This document shows, piece by piece, positions 58,364 to 64,000 of a stretch of 64,000 nucleotides of DNA (positions within the stretch are counted from its first letter, which is position 1; each line of letters opens with the position of its first letter). The stretch is from Undaria pinnatifida (Eukaryota; Sar; Phaeophyceae; Laminariales; Alariaceae): assembly GCA_012845835.1 (NCBI GenBank), contig JABAKD010000016.1, forward strand, positions 14,063,020 to 14,127,019, written 5' to 3'. The position numbers and the translations under genes are program-made. The notes beneath the pieces were generated by a model, which had not been told where the DNA came from, ran no database searches, and saw nothing but the letters and a program-made list of their open reading frames with translations.

Positions 58364-60356
58364 CTGCGCCGCACGCGTTTTTGGCCACAAAAATAATGCG
58401 TTAAGAGCCGCGCTGGGTACACCAATTACAAACGATAAAAATTCACTTTGCGTAACTGGAAATGTTTGCCAGCGAAGATTATGCTCTATGCAGCAAGAAT
58501 CGCGTCGGACACGTTTACTATCGGCGTCTCCGGCGGTTCGATGGCAAGCACCGCTACCGTTGAGGTCGATATCGTGAGTTTCGAATCCCGCAAGAGACTT
58601 TTCTTTACAACAAAAAAGTTGGCTGAGAAGTAAGCGCGACCCTGAAAACACACACAAAAAAAACAGTATTGACTCGGCTTATTCTTTTTTGGAAATGTTT
58701 TTTTTATAGTGATCGCCGTTGAAGCCCATGCTGCATTGTTATATATATGTATTTTTTTACTGCAATTTGTCTGGTGTGCTGGCTAGCAAATTTTTTGCTT
58801 TTTTACCCGCGAGCTTATTGCGGTACGCATTGCATGGCCAAATCACCTTCCTGTACTTGCAATAACGTGTATCTCTGTCTCGTAGTTTGTGACCAGTGAC
58901 CACGGCAGTAGCAGTAACTCGTCTCTCTACTATAGTGGCATCGGCACGGGCACAGACGATAGTGCTGGATGTAGATGGGAGGAAATATCGGTTTAATGTG
59001 AAGAACACATACTGTCGGATAGCAAAAGCAAAAGCAACACTCAAAGTATCAAAGTATATACTAATCCAGCTAATAATGGCGTCAGAACGATACGCCCACT
59101 TTTGGGGGGACACTAAGAAACTCGGGGCACTAAAGAATCGTGCTCAGTGACGAGCGCTACACTAAATCCTATATAATAAATAGCTTATGCTGAAGGTTGC
59201 CAAAACACGGTGCTACAGGTAGTAAGGTTCAAGCCTTGTTTATTAAAAGGAGACGGTTTTTTTTTATGAAGAGCCCATGCCGTAATCGTTCGACAATAAA
59301 GCTGACCATCGCTATACCGCCATAAATTGTAGGGCGATTCTTGGGGTGATTTTAGGGTGATGGTCTCCCTAGAGTGTTAGTATGTACCAGCCGGCAACAC
59401 CGGCCGTCTATTAGCAGCACATTTAAGAAAGGTTCCGCCAGGCTCTCAGGGCAATACCACAACATATAGTAGCACCAGACACCGGCACTATTGGGTGTAG
59501 TACCGATACTGCTACAATGGTAATATGGCGGTTTCCCGACGTGCCAAATGATTTCACCGGCACTATGTCAGCAGTAGGCACTATTCCATAGGCACTATAG
59601 CGGGACCCCCACTAGCTGTAGTGCTGATTATGTTATTATGCTATTGTGGGTGCCAAGTTTATAGGACTCGCGAATCGCCATTACATGGAAGATAGAACCG
59701 TAGGACCATCGTGGGGCAAGGTGTCTAATACCACACATGCACCATTCGTCCACGGTATGAAGAGGTGGTCATGCACGACTATGCATGGCCTCCGGGGATT
59801 CTCCACCAGTCAGAAAAATTCTTGAAAACCGTACATCAATCAGACTGCAGGCAAGCACAAAATTGTTTGTTTCTACGAGGTAGTGTATCACACACCTGGT
59901 ATTAATCAAGCATATTCCATACGGGGGGCGTTCCAGAGGCCGATCGGAAGAATGTTCTTTAAACATTGATCGTTCGGAAACATCCTACGAAAAACGTTCA
60001 TCACAGCAGTCAGAACACTTCGAGTATACAAAATCAACCCCCTTATCTCTTTTCTGTTGCTCTTGGCCTCTTACAAAGCTCTCTATGCCATTAATAGAAC
60101 GAAACAGGGGCGGCCCCGATTTGTGGTGATGTTGAATTGCGTGCTCGCTCACCTTTCAAAGCACGCATCGCGTTGATTGCCTCAGGGTCTTGCTTAAACT
60201 TGGCCAAGAGGTTCTCCGACAACATCTGCGGGCGATACAGTACGCGCACGGAGGAAGCCAAATCGCCATCTTGGGGAGTTCAGAGGGAAAAGTTGCCCAC
60301 GAAAAAATGACCTTGGTTGCGGCATCGGCGAGGTGAAGCACGTCAAGCAGCTCGGA
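58083..60356 (-). CDS. Unknown minus-strand gene, 3' end (two exons)
   Basis: Function not recognised. The upstream exon (60,356-60,153) reads SELLDVLHLADAATKVIF and later VRVLYRPQMLSENLLAKFKQ then DPEAINAMRALK, with donor AAAG|GTGAGC. The last exon (58,363-58,083) starts GCGCAG|AA, continues MAAAGRMASRGSQDDEMK, then a Gly-rich GGGGGQFDVGGGG, a charged stretch and a CTYDSYYAH end before TGA. Phase 1 meets phase 2, so the splice restores a Glu codon. Within the upstream exon the frame changes by one base at a CCCC run (about 60,272-60,275). Either the run lost a C (mutation or sequencing error), or the exon really begins at the CCCCAAG acceptor just after it. The charged, helix-prone sequence may be a coiled-coil or regulatory tail. 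Earlier exons were not found. Confidence 0.5.
58510..58660 (+). mobile_element. tRNA-derived SINE-like fragment (partner of 0.2 kb)
   Basis: GAGGTCGATATCGTGAGTT then TCGAATCCCGCAAGAG matches 215-245. It lies in the intron of the minus-strand gene. Confidence 0.4.
58825..59015 (+). repeat. Dispersed repeat family C, longest copy
   Basis: CACCTTCCTGTACTTGCAAT, GTGACCACGGCAGTAGC, GGCATCGGCACGGGCACAG, GTGCTGGATGTAGATGGG and TTTAATGTGAAGAACACA match the copies in purF introns 1 and 2. Confidence 0.65.
59395..59600. repeat. CCGGCACTA dispersed palindromic repeat
   Basis: CAGCCGGCAACACCGGC, GTGCCAAATGATTTCACCGG and GGCACTATAGCGGGA match 39,046 and 62,113. Confidence 0.55.
59601..60152. other. Intronic sequence of the minus-strand gene; nothing recognised
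   Basis: No element or exon could be supported. Confidence 0.35.
60153..60356 (-). CDS. Penultimate exon of unknown gene, one-base frame break
   Basis: CCCTGCAG acceptor and AAAG|GTGAGC donor. Both halves look strongly coding but lie in frames one base apart, meeting at a CCCC homopolymer. If only the second half is exon, it starts at 60,269. Confidence 0.5.
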
Positions 60357-60419
60357 CTGCAGGGTTAGAGGAGAACACTTATCCGAAGCGCAACGGAAGC
60401 AAGGTGTACGAAACGCGCG

Positions 60420-60865
60420 CGGCATGATGGGCATGATGAGGATGATGGGTATGATGGGCATGATGGGCATGATGGTAGGGGGCATCCCCCCGTTTTCACC
60501 ACCGGAACTGAGCCACTCGTAAGTCGTTCTACGGTACCCTTTTCTTTAACACCCTCTTCTTTAACGAAATCGCCGGTTTCGAAACCAACTCCTATGATAC
60601 CGGCCGTACATCCTGAAATACGGTGCCCCTTGCCCCCCCTCCCGACGTCATCATTCGATAGTCCCTTGCAAGAAGAAAAAAAAAGAAGATTTGTATCTTC
60701 CATATAATCCTTCCTCGCGTCGAGCAGCCATGATGATCAAACGTCCGTTGAGGAACATCGCTGTTTTTTGGGACGGCCATCGTAGAATCAGTCTCGCGCG
60801 AGTGACTCAGTACCTCACGGAGAAGAACGCTTTAGGCGATTTTTTTGGGGCGGCGTTCGGAGATA
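60420..60865 (-). repeat. Dispersed repeat E, second copy, next to ATGATGGGC repeat
   Basis: The (GGGCATGAT)n run at 60,420-60,480 and GTTTTCACCACCGG correspond to the minisatellite flank at 52.96 kb. The minus-strand frame then gives KGLSNDDV, GFETGDFVKEEGV and ATGGCTGCTCGACGCGAG as at 51.38 kb. Confidence 0.5.
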
Positions 60866-61319
60866 ACCGTTCCTATTGCGGACTGATTTCGTCAAGTTAT
60901 ATCACCAAGAAAACGTAAGACCGCAGAGGAACAGATGGGTTACTGGGTTACTCGCACGAGTGACCCCGAGCCAATGCGAAAAACGCCTCCGAAAGGGGAA
61001 ACCCTTATGGTACCGTAGCCTGGGTCGAACCTGCACGGCTGCTGCAAGTTCCTTTCATACACGAACGGTTGGTAAGACAGATTCTTTGTCGTGTTTTGGA
61101 TTTATATTCCTTGACTCGGAAAGGGTTAGTAGAGCTGCGAGTTGGGCATTTAAACCTCACGGCTACAAGCATCGGATATTTATTTAGGTGGGGCGTAAAG
61201 TGCAAGCCAAACAACCGACTTTTTCTTGATTTCGAACACCACAGGTCGAGCCACAAACAAACGCTTGTCCCGGCAAGTTGCAAACACCCAGAACTCCGCA
61301 ATTTTTCCGCACGCAACTA
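60866..61319. other. No gene recognised
   Basis: The phrase GCACGAGTGACCCCGAGCC also occurs in the dispersed repeat at 48.86 kb; otherwise unassigned. Confidence 0.35.
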
Positions 61320-61705
61320 ACTATCTGTAGTGCTAGCGTGTTGGCGAGATACAAGATACCGTTCACTCGTGTTTTACTCTCACTTTTGGTATGTAGCATC
61401 AATACTAGCAGCGTGTTCGCGAGATACCCTAGTTTGGTTTGGTAGGAATTGAATTGGATAGCAAAAACCTGTACTAATAGTACGTAAGTATTGAAACCGG
61501 CGACGTCACAATCCAAGGCCAACCAAGCCCACGAAAAATCAGCGAAAATCAGGTTGAGAAATATGCTTTCCTACCATTTTGTTTTCGTCAGAGCTATTTT
61601 TTTGTGTGGATTGGTTGGCTTTGGGTTACGAATTTCGTCGGTTTCAATTTCGTCAATTTTGTGTGGATTGGGTCGGCCTTGGATTGGGACGTTCGACGGT
61701 TTTAA

Positions 61706-61756
<51 letters not shown>

Positions 61757-61794
61757 TACTACTACTACTACTACTACTTGTACTACTACTACTG

Positions 61795-61841
<47 letters not shown>

Positions 61842-61881
61842 GCCACTACTACTACTACTAGTACTACTACTACTACTACTA

Positions 61882-61927
<46 letters not shown>

Positions 61928-62035
61928 CACTACTACTACTACTACTACTATAGGTTCTCCTATCCAATTCCTGCCCAAACAAAGTTGGTGCATCGCAAAC
62001 ACCCTAATTGTTTCATACTAGTTTTACTGTAGTAT
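61320..62035. mobile_element. Foldback TIR element split by a (CTA)n array
   Basis: Core ends at 61,489-61,524 (ATTGAAACCGGCG, CACAATCCAAGGCC) and 61,672-61,707 (GGCCTTGGATTGGGACG, CGGTTTTAAT) are inverted repeats of about 36 bp. Outer arms (GTGTTCGCGAGATACC, TTTGGTAGGAATTGAATTGG) pair with the sequence at 61,958-62,010 (TCCAATTCCTGCCCAAAC, GCATCGCAAACACCC). A related half copy is in purF intron 6. There is no transposase; it is a non-autonomous DNA element. Confidence 0.6.
61708..61950. repeat. (CTA)n microsatellite, about 240 bp
   Basis: Around 80 ACT/CTA triplets with few interruptions, inside the right half of the foldback element. Confidence 0.95.
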
Positions 62036-62112
62036 TGTTTGCTAGTGTATTCCTACTTCTGAAGGAGACGATAGACGAGATATCCCAAGCAAGTGCAGTA
62101 GCGGCCGACCAT

Positions 62113-62310
62113 TAGTGCCGGTATGTGCACTGTAGAGGGAAACACCGGCACTATAGCGGCAACCGGCACTACTCCTCGTACTGGCACTACCGGCTGTTAC
62201 CACTTGTGCCAAGCGATGTCACGGGCACTGTAGCGGGCAACCGGCACTACTCAACCGGCAACATATAGAGCAACCGGCACTATAGCGGAAACCGGCATCG
62301 TAGAGAAACC
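62113..62310. repeat. CCGGCACTA dispersed palindromic repeat, longest copy
   Basis: Repeated CCGGCACTATAGCGG, GGCAACCGGCACTACT and AGTGCCGGTATGTG boxes point in both directions. Confidence 0.65.
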
Positions 62311-62364
62311 ACTACTACTGCTGAAGTGTGGAGGTGAAATGACCAATTAGTATGCACCTTCGAG

Positions 62365-62743
62365 TGTTAAGGTATTAGTGGGGTATTAGTCCGTTTGACC
62401 ACTTGCAAAAGGTTAACCAATAGCTTACCCAAACTTAGCCTTATCAACACTCTCCCCCCCTGAAACGGCGGGATAGCAGGTCGGCCGGATATACAGGCGC
62501 ACCTGTCAATTATCCAAGCCTTTTCATTTCCTGGGGATACCGGGGAGAGTATTTTTCAAGTTCGACATGGGGAAAGTCTGAAAAAGTCTATTATGGTGGA
62601 TGTGGGATTTGAACCCACGACCCAAAAAACCCATGGTCTGTCGACGACGCCATTTGTTGAGGACTTAGATGGGTTTTTTTCTGTTTGACCACTTGCAAAA
62701 GGTTATCCAATAGCTTACCTTACCCAAACTAAGCCTTATAACA
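62365..62743 (-). mobile_element. TRIM-1 copy C, with 4-bp target duplication
   Basis: Terminal repeats at 62,365-62,449 and 62,655-62,743; tRNA-like interior GGGATTTGAACCCACGACC; CTCTCCCCCCCTG polypurine complement. CGAG flanks both ends exactly, a 4-bp target-site duplication. It is non-coding, with repeats diverged by age. Confidence 0.8.
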
Positions 62744-63289
62744 CGAGGGGGACGCTAAAGTTATATAATAAGGGTGGGAGGGTGTGGTGGCTATTATTTG
62801 GTCAAAACTACTGCAAGGGGAAGGAAGAAACCGGAGGACTGCGGCCAATGCCCTGGTGATAGAAAGTCGATGGGGATTAGGATAGACGACATCGGTGGTA
62901 GCTAAATCTCAAATGTGGGGAAAGGAAATGGAAAAATGGTTGGCAGGGGGTTATATGAGATATGCTGCTGCTTTCTGGAAGGGCATTCGATTTATATTCG
63001 ATTTATATCGGAACGGTATCTACAACAGAACACGCCACATTTTCGGAGGGCAACAATATCATTATTAAAAATAAGACCTGTAATTCAAGACAATGATTAA
63101 TTTCCAGGATGTTCGAGGAAGACAATAAACAATGATTGCACTTTAAAGTTCGATGTTGTTATGGTTGTTCTTGTTGCTAGATATACACACGGTCGATATG
63201 GTACCAATGTAACACTTGGTGATGCATGATAAGTATTTTGACACAATGTCATTCATTGTACATTAGTTTTTGATTCCTGAAAACCACTG
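62744..63289. other. No gene recognised
   Basis: Short open frames only. Confidence 0.35.
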
Positions 63290-63348
63290 TAAGCACGCAG
63301 CTTGCAAAGGTGAGCATCGACCTAAATTTGGCGAACTCACAGCTGACG
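63290..63348 (-). repeat. CAGCTTGCAAAG short element
   Basis: GCACGCAGCTTGCAAAGGTG runs to GAACTCACAGCTGACG, matching the copies in purF intron 1. Confidence 0.65.
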
Positions 63349-63384
63349 TTGTTGGAATAATTTTATAAAATACAAGGGCTCCGC

Positions 63385-63412
63385 ATGGGTGCCGGCATTT
63401 GCCGGCACCCAT
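63385..63412. other. Perfect 12-bp hairpin ATGGGTGCCGGC / GCCGGCACCCAT
   Basis: A 4-nt ATTT loop; very stable. It lies 40 bp after a short-element copy. No RNA family recognised. Confidence 0.7.
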
Positions 63413-64000
63413 GTTGCGGGTAGCGCAGGGCAGCACTTCGACTTGTTTGATTCAATGTTCGATAGAGAGTACAAACTGTTACCACACAACACATAGTCTA
63501 CGCGAGTAGAACGTAAAGTAATGCCAAGAGATTGATATAGACTACTTACTTCTTCTGTCGTTTCCTCCGTTTCTTTCTTGCGTGAATCCGATTCCGAGCT
63601 TCATCATAAACATTTCGATCGGATGAATCCGAGCCCACGCAGACTGACCCTCTAGTCTGGCCACGAAAATACGTTTCGAGTGTGTTTCTCTACGTTTCGG
63701 CTCAACCAACCATCCAGGGCCAGCAGAGGGGTGGCCAAGTGTTTGCTGCATGTTCTCTACGTAGCAACCGACAGGCGCGCACTGAGCCAGCTTCTTCTAC
63801 TACAAGCATGATACCAAATCATCTGGATCCGAGCCTCGCAGACCGACTGCGTCTCTGTGTGTGTATAGTGATCGTGGAGAGACTTGCTGACGGTATTCTA
63901 GGCCTTAAACACGGCGTCGCTGCCTTCGTCATTCAATTCCTCAAACGCTATTGTAATAATGCTGCTACTTGTTGCTGTAGACAACTCTCGTCTCGTCGAT
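63413..64000. other. Right edge; no gene recognised
   Basis: A minus-strand open frame at 63,542-63,751 (FVARLEGQSAWARIHPIEM) is mildly coding-like but has no splice or family support. Confidence 0.3.

Noticed and set aside
61491-62021. Poly-Thr, poly-Leu, poly-Val and poly-Ser frames
   Set aside because: These are six-frame shadows of the (CTA)n microsatellite.

Overview
This is a eukaryotic nuclear window: protein-coding sequence is split by GT-AG introns, intergenic and intronic DNA is packed with microsatellites, minisatellites, SINE-like tRNA-derived repeats, LINEs and small terminal-repeat elements, and no bacterial operon structure is present. The one gene whose function can be named encodes a short-type amidophosphoribosyltransferase without a propeptide. 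Very long introns, (GTT)n tracts and an intermediate base composition would fit a large-genome stramenopile alga (brown-alga-like), but that taxonomic guess is inference only.

Layout. 0-3.5 kb: a minus-strand gene of unknown function (three phase-compatible exons, the 5' one proline-rich) that probably continues off the left edge. 3.5-11.0 kb: repeats, one small TRIM-type terminal-repeat element (8.07-8.44 kb) and unrecognised DNA. 11.05-46.16 kb: the purF-type gene on the plus strand, 16 exons that splice to 1,638 nt (545 codons plus stop) in perfect phase; about 95% of the 35 kb is intron. Intron 1 (14.3 kb) holds a near-full-length RTE/CFDP2-like LINE on the minus strand and a 5'-truncated second copy on the plus strand; other introns hold SINEs, tandem duplications, minisatellites, a MITE-like element and a retroelement scrap. 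Several introns also contain decayed partial copies of neighbouring purF exons (exon 2, exon 3, exon 8). 46.2-58 kb: a possible small two-exon gene near 47 kb, then mostly repeats, including a TRIM-like element with 269-270 bp terminal repeats, a 33-bp minisatellite, GGGTC hairpin arrays, a fossil LTR-retrotransposon integrase region and a second TRIM-1 copy. 58.0-60.4 kb: the 3' end of a second minus-strand gene of unknown function (two phase-compatible exons). 60.4-64 kb: repeats, a foldback inverted-repeat element interrupted by a (CTA)n array, and a third TRIM-1 copy.

Functionally, the only pathway statement supported is that the central gene catalyses the first committed step of de novo purine synthesis. 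Its glutaminase half is built by exons 1-7 and its PRPP-binding phosphoribosyltransferase half by exons 8-15. The other genes cannot be linked to it.
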